From contig JAQWCW010000012.1 of the NCBI GenBank assembly GCA_028705775.1, positions 24,689-88,688 on the forward strand: 64,000 nt of DNA, in the 5' to 3' direction. The notes below the pieces were generated by a model, which was not told the DNA's origin, ran no database searches, and saw only the letters and a program-made list of their open reading frames with translations. Positions 46,231 through 54,522 of the stretch are shown here, piece by piece (within the stretch, counting starts at the first letter, position 1; each line of letters opens with the position of its first letter). Source of the stretch: Eubacteriales bacterium. GTDB lineage: Bacteria; Bacillota; Clostridia; Christensenellales; Aristaeellaceae. The position numbers and the translations under genes are program-made.

Positions 46231-47949
46231 ATGCGCAGACATATCGTCAGCCTGATTATTATTGCGGCGCTGCTTACGCTGTTTTCCTCCGCATATGCGG
46301 AGGATGGTATACATTTCGTTTCCGTTCCGGAGGTAATAACGCCGGGCAAGGCGAACCCGATTGAGTTCTTTATGCCCGAGGACGCGATGACGCGAATCTT
46401 CCTTGAAAAGGACGGCGCGGAGTTTGCGGAAATAAAGGCGAACGCAATTTCACCGGAGGGCGGCAACACAATCCTCTGGCGCGGCTTTGACGCAAGCGGG
46501 AACATCGTTCCCGTCGGCAGCTATACGCTCGTGCTTCTGTCCTCGCAGGGGCGCGTTGAAACCCCCGTAACGATTAAGGAGGAAGGCCCGCGCATCCTTT
46601 CCTGCGATATTACCGATTACGTTGTCAACTACGGCGACACTTTTTCCGTGACCTTCACGATAAACCGCGCGGGAACAGCAAAGCTGACGCTTGACGCAAA
46701 CGGCGAAAAATACGAGCTTGCAAGCGCGCATTTTGATACGGGCGAATGCGTTTTGGACTGGGACGGAACGAATCCGGAGGGGCTTGAAAACGGCGAATAC
46801 ACGCTCATTCTGGATTTCACGGACGATAACGGCGAAAGCGCGACTCCGCAAAATCTGGGAATAGAGTACGACTCTACGCACGTTGAGCTTATCGACCTCA
46901 GCGCATACACGCAGGGGCAGCTGAACGGTCATACCGCCTGCGAGCATGAAAACTGCTACTGGCAGATGACCTACGATATAACGGACGAGGCGGCGGTATG
47001 GGCGATTCTGACCGCGCCGATGACCGTGCTTGACGTAAAGCAGAAGGAATATGTATACCCGCTCGACGCGCCGGACGGAAAGCGTCAAAACTACGGAAAG
47101 CGCTCCGGTTATATTTACGGTCAGTCCGCGGGCGTTCACGTTCTCGAAACGCTCGACAACGGCTGGTCGCTCATAGAGGCGTATGACGAATACGACACGC
47201 TGATTCGCGGGTATGTAAAATCAGACCTGCTGATAACCAAAGTGCCCGACCAGGAATACGGAATGGTTATCGACAAGCTGACTCAGCGCCTGTACATATT
47301 CAAAGACGGGCATCTTTTCACAACCCTGCTCTGCTCAACGGGGCTTAACAATGCAACTCAGCCCTTCAATGAAACGGCGAGCGGCGAGTTCATGCTTGTC
47401 AGCCCGACGGGCGGTTTCAAGAGCGGCAATATGTTCTGCGACATGGCAATCCGCTTCAACGGCGGCGACCTTATACACGAAGTTCCGTACATTCTCGCCT
47501 CGGACGGCGTTACCAAGGATTATTCCGCCTTTGAGTCAAAGCTCGGCTCAAAGGCGAGCCACGGCTGCGTCCGAATCCAGCGCAAGGCGAACGAGGACGG
47601 CTATAACATGAGATGGATATGGAACAACCGCAAAATGGGCGTCAAGGTGCTTGTGTGGGACGACTCCAACCGCACAGAGGAGCTGCCGGACGACAGCCTC
47701 CCGCTGTTCTATAACCCAGACGGCGGCAAGTATTACCACCTTGACCAGAGATGTTCATCCATCCGCGACCGTTATCTTCCGCTCAAGGGCGAGTTCACCT
47801 ACGGCGAGCTTGACGACAGCAGCTATAAAAAGCTCACGCCCTGCCCCTACTGCAACCCGCCTGAGCGCAAGGACGACATAATCGCCAAGAATCAGGCAAT
47901 GGCGGAAAACGCAGAAAAGGCGCGGCTTGAAGCCGAGCAGCAAGATTAG
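46231..47949 (+). CDS. Secreted L,D-transpeptidase with FlgD-like domains
   Basis: The protein has 572 residues from ATG 46231, with TAGGAGGG upstream. Residues 1-23 are a signal peptide ending SSAYA. Two FlgD-type immunoglobulin-like segments follow (NTILWRGFDASGNIVPVGSY and VLDWDGTNPEGLENGEYTL), then an SH3-like region, then a YkuD domain with SHGCVRIQ and catalytic Cys446. The C-terminus has a CPYC motif in KLTPCPYCNPPE. It should cross-link or anchor peptidoglycan in the wall. The FlgD-like segment closely resembles that of the surface protein at 767-3148. A terminator follows. Confidence 0.9.
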   Translation: MRRHIVSLIIIAALLTLFSSAYAEDGIHFVSVPEVITPGKANPIEFFMPEDAMTRIFLEKDGAEFAEIKANAISPEGGNTILWRGFDASGNIVPVGSYTLVLLSSQGRVETPVTIKEEGPRILSCDITDYVVNYGDTFSVTFTINRAGTAKLTLDANGEKYELASAHFDTGECVLDWDGTNPEGLENGEYTLILDFTDDNGESATPQNLGIEYDSTHVELIDLSAYTQGQLNGHTACEHENCYWQMTYDITDEAAVWAILTAPMTVLDVKQKEYVYPLDAPDGKRQNYGKRSGYIYGQSAGVHVLETLDNGWSLIEAYDEYDTLIRGYVKSDLLITKVPDQEYGMVIDKLTQRLYIFKDGHLFTTLLCSTGLNNATQPFNETASGEFMLVSPTGGFKSGNMFCDMAIRFNGGDLIHEVPYILASDGVTKDYSAFESKLGSKASHGCVRIQRKANEDGYNMRWIWNNRKMGVKVLVWDDSNRTEELPDDSLPLFYNPDGGKYYHLDQRCSSIRDRYLPLKGEFTYGELDDSSYKKLTPCPYCNPPERKDDIIAKNQAMAENAEKARLEAEQQD

Positions 47950-48045
47950 CAGGGATGCAGGGTTTGAAACCGAGCGGTTGGAAAGCTTAGGATAACGCGC
48001 GATAGGTTCAGCATATCCATGCGGAACCGAAATTTCAGAAATATT

Positions 48046-48085
48046 AACGGGCTTGAGGATGGTAAGCATCTCAAGCCCGTTTTAT
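48046..48085 (+). terminator. Intrinsic terminator after the L,D-transpeptidase gene
   Basis: AACGGGCTTGAG (48046-48057) pairs with CTCAAGCCCGTT (48070-48081), followed by TTATT. This is 97 bases after the stop codon. Confidence 0.85.
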
Positions 48086-48163
48086 TGTGACGTTCGGTGG
48101 AAAGAAAGAATATACATATCTTGAAAACAATCGTGAACAATAATAGATAGTTTTCGAGCAGAA

Positions 48164-48419
48164 CTGCTCGCTCAAAACGCTTCGGATGCTAGGAGACAAG
48201 GGCGGCAAGGGGATGAGCGTACACGGTAGTACGTGATTCCCTTTGCCGACCCGCAGTCGACACCGCAGACGGAGTGTTTTCAGCGAGCAGGACTGCTTGC
48301 TCGAAACGCTTCGGACACTAGGAGACAAGGGCGGCAAGGGGATGAGCGTACACGGTAGTACGTGATTCCCTTTGCCGACCCGCAGTCGACACCGCAGACG
48401 GAGTGTTTTCAGCGAGCAG
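48164..48419. repeat. Tandem pair of 127-bp palindromic (MITE- or REP-like) repeats
   Basis: Two units, 48164-48290 and 48293-48419, are separated by GA. The segment 48191-48291 recurs without a difference at 48320-48420. Each unit has imperfect terminal inverted repeats of about 21 bases (CTGCTCGCTCAAAACGC... against its complement at the right end). Inside, CGGCAAGGGGAT (48203-48214) pairs with ATTCCCTTTGCCG (48236-48248) and CGTAC with GTACG, so the unit can fold into one long hairpin. The left flank (GAGCAG at 48157) looks like the end of a lost unit. The array stops 2 bases before the trxA stop codon. No plausible coding or transposase is present. Confidence 0.85.
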
Positions 48420-48421
48420 GC

Positions 48422-48727
48422 TCAGTCAATAAGTGCAGCAAGATCTTCCTTTTCCACATACCCAACGCTCTTATGCTTAACCTCGCCGCCCTTGAAGAAC
48501 AGGACAGTCGGAACGCTGGTTATCCTAAAGCGCTCGGCAAGCTCCGGCGAACGGTCGATGTCAACCTTGCAGAGCTTGATTTCGGAATGCTCCTCGCTCA
48601 GCTCGTCAAGCACGGGCGAAAGCATACGGCAGGGCCCGCACCATGTAGCAAAAAAATCGACGACCGTTGTTTTATCGCTTTTCAGAACCTCGTTTTCAAA
48701 GTTTGTATCGTTTACGTTAACAGCCAT
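48422..48727 (-). CDS. trxA: Thioredoxin
   Basis: The protein has 101 residues with active site WCGPC (Cys30, Cys33), TTVVDFFATWCGPCRML before it and a cis-proline loop ITSVPTVLFFKGGE. It is a cytosolic disulfide reductant, recycled by thioredoxin reductase. GGAGG precedes the ATG. The tandem palindromic repeats begin 2 bases after its stop codon, so they would be transcribed in its 3' untranslated region. Promoter at 48793-48820. Confidence 0.97.
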   Translation of the reverse strand: MAVNVNDTNFENEVLKSDKTTVVDFFATWCGPCRMLSPVLDELSEEHSEIKLCKVDIDRSPELAERFRITSVPTVLFFKGGEVKHKSVGYVEKEDLAALID

Positions 48728-48792
48728 TTGTCATACCTCCGTTTACTTTTTCGTCAAAGGCGAGAATCATAAGCTTCGCTTTGCTTATAGCT

Positions 48793-48820
48793 ATTATACC
48801 ATCGCATGGCAGGTTTGAAA
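48793..48820 (-). promoter_or_regulatory. Promoter of trxA
   Basis: TTTCAA (48820-48815) and a perfect TATAAT (48798-48793) are 16 bases apart on the minus strand. Confidence 0.5.
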
Positions 48821-48866
48821 CCGGATATCGGAACCAAACGAAAATAATGCGGCTCAGCCGGCAAAT

Positions 48867-50441
48867 TTAATCCTTCGCGGTTTCAACCTCAACCGTATTG
48901 AGCGTGAAGTAGAAGGTCGCGCCCTTCCCTGCCTCGCTTTCCGCGCCGAAAACGCTGTCGTGCATTGTGAGCACGGTTTTGACGATTGACAGCCCGAGCC
49001 CGCTGCCGACAGTCGGGCGCGAATGCGTTTTATCGCCGCAATAATACCTGTCCCAGATGTATTTCATATCCTCCGGCTTGATTCCCGCGCCGTTATCGCA
49101 AACGCTTATGCGCACAGCTCCCGCATTTTCCTCCTGAAGCACCCTTACAACCTTATGCTTGCCGGAATAAGTGATGGCATTGCTTATAAGATTATAAACA
49201 ACTCGCGTCAGCTGCATTTCGTCCCCGTAAACATAAACGTCACGCTCGGGATTGAATTCAAGCGTCAAGTCCTCATCCGGAAGCATTTTTGAAAAGCGCT
49301 CGATGACATCGGAAATAACGCCGGTAAGGTTGAAGGTTTCCTTGCTGAGAGGCTTGAGCCCGCTGCGAAGCTGGCTGTAATCGAGAAGCGAGGTCACAAG
49401 GCTAGAAAGCCGCCTGCTTTCGTCAATTATTACCTGAACGTTTTCAGCGGTGTTTTCGCCGGGAATATCGCGCATAACCTCGCTGTAACCCGTTATCATC
49501 GTGAGCGGCGTCCGCAAGTCATGAGAAATATTGGAGATAAGCTCCTCCTGAAGCTTGCCGAGCTTGCCAAGCTCCCCTGCGGCATACTTGAGCGTATCGT
49601 TAAGCTCCTTGATTTCGCGGTAGCCCGTTTCGTCAAACGCGCCGCTGTAATCCCCGTCCGCAAGCTTTTTTGCGTCCGCGCAGGTATTGATGATTGGGCG
49701 CGAGATGGTGCGCGAAACCCATATGGACAGCGCCGCGGCAAAGGCGACAAGAATTACGCTGATGAAAAGAAGCTGGACGCGCAGAGTCTGCACAGTGGCG
49801 TTTACGGGCGTTATCTGCGCGTTGAGAATTATATACATTTTCTGCCCGCCGGTCATTACGGCGTCCTGAGCGTAAATCATGGAGCGCTGGTTGACATAGG
49901 GGCGAATGGGAGTAAAGCCGGTAAAGCGCTTATCGCTCGGCTGAGAAGGCTCGCTCGGCTCGACTTTCGGCGCGGCGGGAATCTCCTGCGCTTCCGTTTC
50001 TTCGGACTTTGAGGCTTCGCGCCCTCGCACATCATCGCGCTTTGTATAGGAATAAGAGCCGTGTTCGTCGATATAATCGGTTATGCGTTTAAGCCCCGAA
50101 TCGCTCATGCGATGAATCGAGCAAAGCGGGCTTCCGTCATGGCTGTAAATCCTGTTTCCGTTTTCGTCAAGCACAAGCACGCAGAGCAAATCATCGGCGG
50201 AAATACTCTCAATAAGCTCCTCCAGCGCAGGGTCGTTGATATTGCTTTCGATTGCGTCCGCATAGCCACGAAGCGTTTTCGTCTTTATCGCCTGATAGAA
50301 ATAATCAAGCCCGCCTATCTGGAATATCCAGAGAAGCGAGAGCATTATGAATACAAACAGCCCGAGATAGCCGAATATCTTGTATCTTATGGGCAGAGCA
50401 TCAAAGCGCCGCTGCTTTTTTAATTTCTTTTCACGCTTCAA
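48867..50441 (-). CDS. Membrane sensor histidine kinase
   Basis: The protein has about 524 residues. Helix one near residue 25-45 is followed by an extracellular domain of about 160 residues with a Pro/Glu/Ser-rich linker (IPAAPKVEPSEPSQPSDKR), a second helix, HAMP, and the H box ISHDLRTPLTMI (His307). The HATPase has NAITYSG-type N box, DNGAGI and GSGLGLSIV. It phosphorylates the response regulator encoded just upstream. A longer frame starts at TTG 50453, but GGGGAG directly abuts that codon, so TTG 50441, 12 bases downstream of it, is the better start. The signal is unknown. Confidence 0.9.
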   Translation of the reverse strand: MKREKKLKKQRRFDALPIRYKIFGYLGLFVFIMLSLLWIFQIGGLDYFYQAIKTKTLRGYADAIESNINDPALEELIESISADDLLCVLVLDENGNRIYSHDGSPLCSIHRMSDSGLKRITDYIDEHGSYSYTKRDDVRGREASKSEETEAQEIPAAPKVEPSEPSQPSDKRFTGFTPIRPYVNQRSMIYAQDAVMTGGQKMYIILNAQITPVNATVQTLRVQLLFISVILVAFAAALSIWVSRTISRPIINTCADAKKLADGDYSGAFDETGYREIKELNDTLKYAAGELGKLGKLQEELISNISHDLRTPLTMITGYSEVMRDIPGENTAENVQVIIDESRRLSSLVTSLLDYSQLRSGLKPLSKETFNLTGVISDVIERFSKMLPDEDLTLEFNPERDVYVYGDEMQLTRVVYNLISNAITYSGKHKVVRVLQEENAGAVRISVCDNGAGIKPEDMKYIWDRYYCGDKTHSRPTVGSGLGLSIVKTVLTMHDSVFGAESEAGKGATFYFTLNTVEVETAKD

Positions 50442-51108
50442 AGCGGTATCCAACTCCCCTTAGCGTCACAATAAGCCTGCTTGCGCTACCCAAAGAGCGG
50501 CGCAGAAGCTTTATATGCGTGTCGAGCGTTCTGTCGTCCCCGAAAAAATCATAGCCCCATACCTCGCGTATGAGCCTGTCGCGCGAAAGGGCGATATTCC
50601 TGTTCCGCACGAGATAAAAGAGCAAATCGTATTCCTTGGGTGACAGCTGAACCGTTTCGCCGCCGACCCTTACAATCCGCGCCGAAAAATCAATCGCAAG
50701 CTCGTCCTTTTCAAAAACCTCGCGGATTTCCGCCTTATCCTTATCGCCGCGCTTTGAGCGCGCGACAATCGCGCCGAGCCTCAGCATCAGCTCGCGCGGG
50801 GAAAACGGCTTTACTACATAATCGTCAACTCCGATTTCAAAGCCGTGTATTCTGTCGTATTCCTCGCCCCGCGCGGAGAGCATAAGCATCGGAACGTCCT
50901 TATGCCTGCGAATCTCATGCGCCGCCGAGAAGCCGTCCATTCCGGGCATCATAACGTCCATTACGATTATATCGTAATCGTTGTTCTTAGCCATCGTGAC
51001 AGCCTGCATTCCGTCCGAAGCCTCGTCCACTGTATGCCCTTCAAACAGCGCGTATTTCTTTATCAATTCGCGTATGCGCGCTTCATCGTCAACTACAAGA
51101 ATCTTCAT
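50431..51108 (-). CDS. OmpR/PhoB-type response regulator
   Basis: The protein has 225 residues from ATG 51108, with AAAGGAG upstream; a longer frame from 51159 would begin inside the -10 box. The receiver has MKILVVDDEARIREL, Asp51 in IIVMDVMMPG and Lys in VVKPFSPRE. The winged-helix domain ends with TLDTHIKLLRRSLG and TLRGVGYRF. It forms a pair with the kinase gene, which overlaps its 3' end. The stimulus and targets are unknown. Confidence 0.95.
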   Translation of the reverse strand: MKILVVDDEARIRELIKKYALFEGHTVDEASDGMQAVTMAKNNDYDIIVMDVMMPGMDGFSAAHEIRRHKDVPMLMLSARGEEYDRIHGFEIGVDDYVVKPFSPRELMLRLGAIVARSKRGDKDKAEIREVFEKDELAIDFSARIVRVGGETVQLSPKEYDLLFYLVRNRNIALSRDRLIREVWGYDFFGDDRTLDTHIKLLRRSLGSASRLIVTLRGVGYRFEA

Positions 51109-51157
51109 TGCGGGCGTCTCCTTTCCGGCGGAGTCCTTTATATCGTTCATCAGCCGC

Positions 51158-51187
51158 ATTATATCATCAAATCTCCTTTTCTAGCAA
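51158..51187 (-). promoter_or_regulatory. Promoter of the two-component operon
   Basis: TTGCTA (51187-51182) and TATAAT (51163-51158) are 18 bases apart on the minus strand, about 50 bases upstream of ATG 51108. Confidence 0.55.
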
Positions 51188-51313
51188 ACAAAGGGATATA
51201 AAAACCACGGAGCTGCTGACCCCGTGGCTTTGGAAAGAGAATGAAAAAGGAAAGAAAGATTCAGAATCGGGCATAAGAAACGGCAAATAACCGCCTCCGA
51301 CCCATTTCATCAT
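51167..51313 (-). CDS. Possible 48-residue leader peptide upstream of the two-component system
   Basis: ATG 51313 begins a frame (MMKWVGGGYLPFL, then a Phe/Ser-rich stretch) with GGAGG 7 bases upstream. That GGAGG is paired in a perfect 7-bp hairpin (51322-51342). An intrinsic terminator lies inside the frame (51201-51227). It may be a leader peptide for attenuation, a small regulatory RNA with incidental coding, or a small protein. No family is recognised. Evidence is the binding site and the structures only. Confidence 0.35.
   Translation of the reverse strand: MMKWVGGGYLPFLMPDSESFFPFSFSFQSHGVSSSVVFISLCLLEKEI
51201..51227 (-). terminator. Intrinsic terminator inside the leader upstream of the response regulator
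   Basis: On the minus strand CCACGG (51227-51222) pairs with CCGTGG (51210-51205), followed by TTTTTAT. It would stop transcripts starting upstream of 51313 before they reach the two-component genes. Confidence 0.7.
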
Positions 51314-51321
51314 CGCATCGC

Positions 51322-51342
51322 CTCCTTTGTTCACAAAAGGAG
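51322..51342 (-). promoter_or_regulatory. Hairpin sequestering the leader ORF ribosome binding site
   Basis: CTCCTTT (minus strand 51342-51336) pairs perfectly with AAAGGAG (51328-51322) around a 7-base loop. AAAGGAGG is the ribosome binding site of the 48-residue frame. Its opening would control initiation. Confidence 0.4.
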
Positions 51343-51380
51343 TATAACCGCCGAATGTGAATAACGCCTGAACATGAGCT

Positions 51381-51409
51381 GAATAATTCTAAAACAATGA
51401 ATCATCATA
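51381..51409 (+). promoter_or_regulatory. Candidate sigma-G/F promoter of the ger operon
   Basis: GAATA (51381-51385) and CATCATA (51403-51409) are separated by 17 bases, matching the forespore consensus GNATR, 17-18 bases, CATNNTA. It is 38 bases before the gerA ATG, and germinant receptor operons in Bacillus use sigma G. Confidence 0.6.
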
Positions 51410-51447
51410 ATAGGGAAAGCCAATCCTATCCGCCGGAGGCAGAATAA

Positions 51448-52947
51448 ATGAAAAACGACAGCCTTAGCCCGATTCTCAGGGAAAGCGAAGCAATGATAGA
51501 CAAGGCGTGCCACAGGAGCGTAAACCCCGATATAAAGAAGCGGCAAATAAGCTGCGCCGGAGTATCAATGACGCTCTACTACATCGAGGGGCTTGTATCG
51601 GGGAGCAAGATTGAGCTGCATATGCTTACCCCGCTGATGAAGCTGAAGGAGCTGCCGAAGGAAAGCAGAGCGGAACTGCTCGCAAAAAGCGTGCTTTCCG
51701 TTTCCGAATGCGAGGTTACCGAGAGCCTGGCGGCGGTTCTTGACGCGGTATTTTACGGCGGCGCTGCCCTGATTATCGACGGGGACAGCTATGCCGCGGT
51801 AGCCGACGCGAAGAATTTTGCAAAGCGCGGGATAGGCAAGCCTGTGGCGGAGCAGGTGGTAATCGGCCCGCACGAGGCATTCAACGAGGCGCTGAGGGAC
51901 AACCTGACAATCCTGCGCCGAATTCTCAGAACGGAAAACTTCATCAGCGAAAGCGCGGAGGTCGGCACGAGGATAAAAACGCAGGCGGCGATACTCTACC
52001 TGAGCGGCATAGCGGACGAAAAGGCGATAACCGAAACGAGACGGCGCATAAGCGGAATTGCGCTTGACCACGTGGAGGGAATAGGCGTGCTGATGCAGCT
52101 GATAGAGGACGAGCCGAACGCGCTTCTGCCGCAATTCGTGATAACGGAGCGCCCCGACAGGATAGCCTCGTTCATGCTCGAAGGGCAAATCTGCATTCTG
52201 CTGGACGGCTCGGCGCAGGCGCTCTGCCTGCCGAGCAATCTTTTCACCTTTCTTCACGCGCCGGACGATTCCTACATCCGCTGGCAGTACGGAACGTTCA
52301 ACAGAATCGTCCGCTTTGTGGGCGTGTGCGTAAGCATTCTCCTTCCGGCGATAAGCGTAAGCGCGATTCGCTATCAGCCGGGGCTTCTGCCGCCTCCGCT
52401 TCTCACATCCGTTATGGAGGCGCAGAGCAAGGCACCGCTGCCCGTCGGGGAGGAAATAGCCGCGATGCTGCTTTTCTTTTACCTTATAAACGAAGCGGGA
52501 ATGCGCGTTCCGGGAATCATGGGTTCGTCGCTCGGTCTGGTTTCCTCGCTCGTTTTAGGCTCTGCGGCGGTGGACGCGGAGCTGGTTTCGCCGCTGCTTA
52601 TAATAATCGTAGCGGTATCGGGGCTTGGGCTTTACGCCGCGCCGAATTACGGGCTTGGAATGGGGCTACGGCTATGGCAGTTCATACTGCTCATTTTTGC
52701 CTCGTGCTTCGGGCTGACGGGGCTTGCGATAGGCGGAAGCCTTGCGCTGATGAGCGCCTGCGCACTGCGTTCGCTCGGCGCGCCATATCTTGCGCCGCTT
52801 CTGCCCAAAAGACCGCGCAATCCCGACCTTATGCTCCGCCTGCCCGTCTGGAGGCAGCGGCTGAGGGGCATAACCGCCTCGCCGTACTCCCTGCGGCGCT
52901 CGTCGGGCAGAATGCGAGCGTGGGAGGAGGACGATGATGAGGACTGA
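51448..52947 (+). CDS. gerA: GerA-family spore germination receptor A subunit
   Basis: The protein has 499 residues. The soluble N-terminal half has the GerA folds (KSVLSVSECEVTESLAAVLD, then FYGGAALIIDGDS, VVIGPHEAFNEALRDNLTIL, RIKTQAAILYLSGIA). The membrane half has about five helices starting near residue 285 (FVGVCVSILLPAISVSAIRY). It is the A subunit of a germinant receptor in the spore inner membrane. GGAGG precedes the ATG. It is followed by two genes that overlap it in series, in the ABC order. Confidence 0.93.
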   Translation: MKNDSLSPILRESEAMIDKACHRSVNPDIKKRQISCAGVSMTLYYIEGLVSGSKIELHMLTPLMKLKELPKESRAELLAKSVLSVSECEVTESLAAVLDAVFYGGAALIIDGDSYAAVADAKNFAKRGIGKPVAEQVVIGPHEAFNEALRDNLTILRRILRTENFISESAEVGTRIKTQAAILYLSGIADEKAITETRRRISGIALDHVEGIGVLMQLIEDEPNALLPQFVITERPDRIASFMLEGQICILLDGSAQALCLPSNLFTFLHAPDDSYIRWQYGTFNRIVRFVGVCVSILLPAISVSAIRYQPGLLPPPLLTSVMEAQSKAPLPVGEEIAAMLLFFYLINEAGMRVPGIMGSSLGLVSSLVLGSAAVDAELVSPLLIIIVAVSGLGLYAAPNYGLGMGLRLWQFILLIFASCFGLTGLAIGGSLALMSACALRSLGAPYLAPLLPKRPRNPDLMLRLPVWRQRLRGITASPYSLRRSSGRMRAWEEDDDED

Positions 52948-53914
52948 AACGCCGGTTGAAAGCGCGAAAAGCAGGCTGAACGAAAGGCAGCGCGCTGCAA
53001 TGGCTATTGACGGAAGGGCGGCGACAGCGGGCGTTTTCTGCCTGCTCTTTTCGATATGCGGCATCAGCGGGCTGACGCAGACGGGCAGCCTGCTTGCGGC
53101 GGCGCTTATGCCGATAATCTACGTCTGCGCCCGCGCCGCTTCAAAGAGAATAAAGGAAAACATCTTTTCATGCACGGTTTCAGCCGCCGCCCGCATCGTA
53201 TCGCTCGCCGCGCTTGCACGCGCGTTTGCGGAAATAACGGGCGTGTGCTTCTATCCCGTTTTCAGCGCCGAAATAACCGCGCCGATAATATGCCTGCTTG
53301 CGGCATGGACGAGCGTTATATGGGGGCGCGGAGCGGGAATGGCGTGCGGGTTTGCGCTCGTAATCTACATCGTAATGCTCGCGGCTGCCTTCATAGAATG
53401 CGCGCCGCGCTTTGATTTCGGCGTTGTTGCGGCGGCAGGATTCCCAAAAGTTCCGCCGCTTTCAGGCACCGCTCTGCTGCTCAGCTCAGCGCCCGCATTC
53501 GGCTTACGCAAAGGCGCTCCGCGCGCGGGCAGGGCGCTTTTCGGCTGGGGGCTTTTCATTATAGTCAACCTTGCCGCAGCCGCCCTGCTTCCGCTGAGCG
53601 GTTTTATGGGCGCCGCCGTTTTTTCAGGCGCAGGCGACGGCATAGCGCGCGCGGCAATGCCCTGCGCCCTCGGCGCGCTTATTTTCTGCTCGGCAGGCTC
53701 GTTTGCGCATTCCGCCGCTCTCAGCGCGCACCGGCTACTTAAAAAGCTGCCGAAAATATGGGCTGCCGCGGCAGTCGGAATCCTTTCGGCGGCAATATCC
53801 ATATTCAAGGAGGCGATTATCGTATGCGCCGCGATTCTGGGCGCGCTTCTGCTTATGTCGGCTCTGATTTCAGCGCTGACTCCGGCAAGCATAAGCGCGG
53901 AAAACAGACAATGA
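52934..53914 (+). CDS. Probable divergent GerB-type receptor subunit (membrane protein)
   Basis: The protein has 326 residues and about nine to ten membrane helices with short loops. It lies where the B subunit of a germinant receptor is expected, overlapping gerA by 14 bases and the lipoprotein gene by 4. Sequence identity to classic GerAB is not visible to me. Residues such as LTQTGSLLAAALMPIIYVCA and CFYPVFSAEITAPIICLLAA are compatible with the APC-type fold. ATG 52937 is better spaced from GGAGG than 52934. The call rests mainly on position. Confidence 0.55.
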   Translation: MMRTETPVESAKSRLNERQRAAMAIDGRAATAGVFCLLFSICGISGLTQTGSLLAAALMPIIYVCARAASKRIKENIFSCTVSAAARIVSLAALARAFAEITGVCFYPVFSAEITAPIICLLAAWTSVIWGRGAGMACGFALVIYIVMLAAAFIECAPRFDFGVVAAAGFPKVPPLSGTALLLSSAPAFGLRKGAPRAGRALFGWGLFIIVNLAAAALLPLSGFMGAAVFSGAGDGIARAAMPCALGALIFCSAGSFAHSAALSAHRLLKKLPKIWAAAAVGILSAAISIFKEAIIVCAAILGALLLMSALISALTPASISAENRQ

Positions 53915-54522
53915 AAAGGCTTTCATCGCTGATTATTCTGCTTGCGCTTCTCTCCGGCTGCGCTCCCGCGCTTGAGGAGAGCCTGCCCGCGTTAATGCTC
54001 GGCGTTGAGGAAAAGGACGGAAAGATTTCCGTCTGCGCCCGAATGCCCAAGGCGAACGGCGAAACGGGCGAAAAAGGATATGTAACGATTGAGTCAAGCG
54101 GCGCAAGCGCGAAGGAAGCCTTGCAAAAGCTTAGAAGCGAGAACGCATATTCCTTTCATCTTTCGGGGCTGAGGGCGCTGATTATATCGGACAGCCTTTC
54201 GCCCGACTCGCTTCGCGAAACGCTGGACGCGCTCTGGGCGGACGGAATCCGAGGCAGAGCGGCGGTCATCGGCGCAAGCGAAGCTGTAAAGGATTTGATT
54301 GACGCGGTTAACGCCGAGGTCGGTATGCGCCTGAGCAGATACCTTGACGAAAAATTCGAGCGCGCGACGGCGACAGGCGCGCTTCCCGACAGCACTGTAT
54401 TCACGCTTGAGCGCGCGCTGGAGGTTTACGGGCAAAGAAACATCGCCGCCCGCTGCGCAAAGGGCGGCAGCGAAACGGCGATGGATGAGCTTATGCTGTT
54501 TTCATCCGAGGATGAGGAATAA
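53911..54522 (+). CDS. Short GerC-like lipoprotein
   Basis: The protein has 203 residues. Signal with lipobox LLALLSGC places a lipid on Cys near residue 17. The rest (VTIESSGASAKEALQKL, LSGLRALIISDSLSPDSLRE) resembles the first domain of GerAC proteins. Typical GerAC has 350-400 residues, so domains two and three seem missing. It overlaps the B-like gene by 4 bases (ATGA). It ends directly at the convergent lepB stop. The call rests on position and the partial pattern. Confidence 0.6.
   Translation: MKRLSSLIILLALLSGCAPALEESLPALMLGVEEKDGKISVCARMPKANGETGEKGYVTIESSGASAKEALQKLRSENAYSFHLSGLRALIISDSLSPDSLRETLDALWADGIRGRAAVIGASEAVKDLIDAVNAEVGMRLSRYLDEKFERATATGALPDSTVFTLERALEVYGQRNIAARCAKGGSETAMDELMLFSSEDEE

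Larger units (their letters stand above)
47950..48421. other. Gene-free region between L,D-transpeptidase and trxA
   Basis: This 472-base stretch holds the terminator at 48046 and the tandem repeats at 48164-48419. Short open frames inside are read through the repeat units and lack ribosome binding sites. I see no other gene. Confidence 0.8.

Noticed and set aside
48164..48419. CRISPR-like array
   Set aside because: Only two long units occur with a 2-base gap and no spacers; no cas genes are nearby.
48071..48818. Short open frames inside the tandem repeats
   Set aside because: They translate the repeat unit twice, lack ribosome binding sites and run into trxA on the opposite strand.
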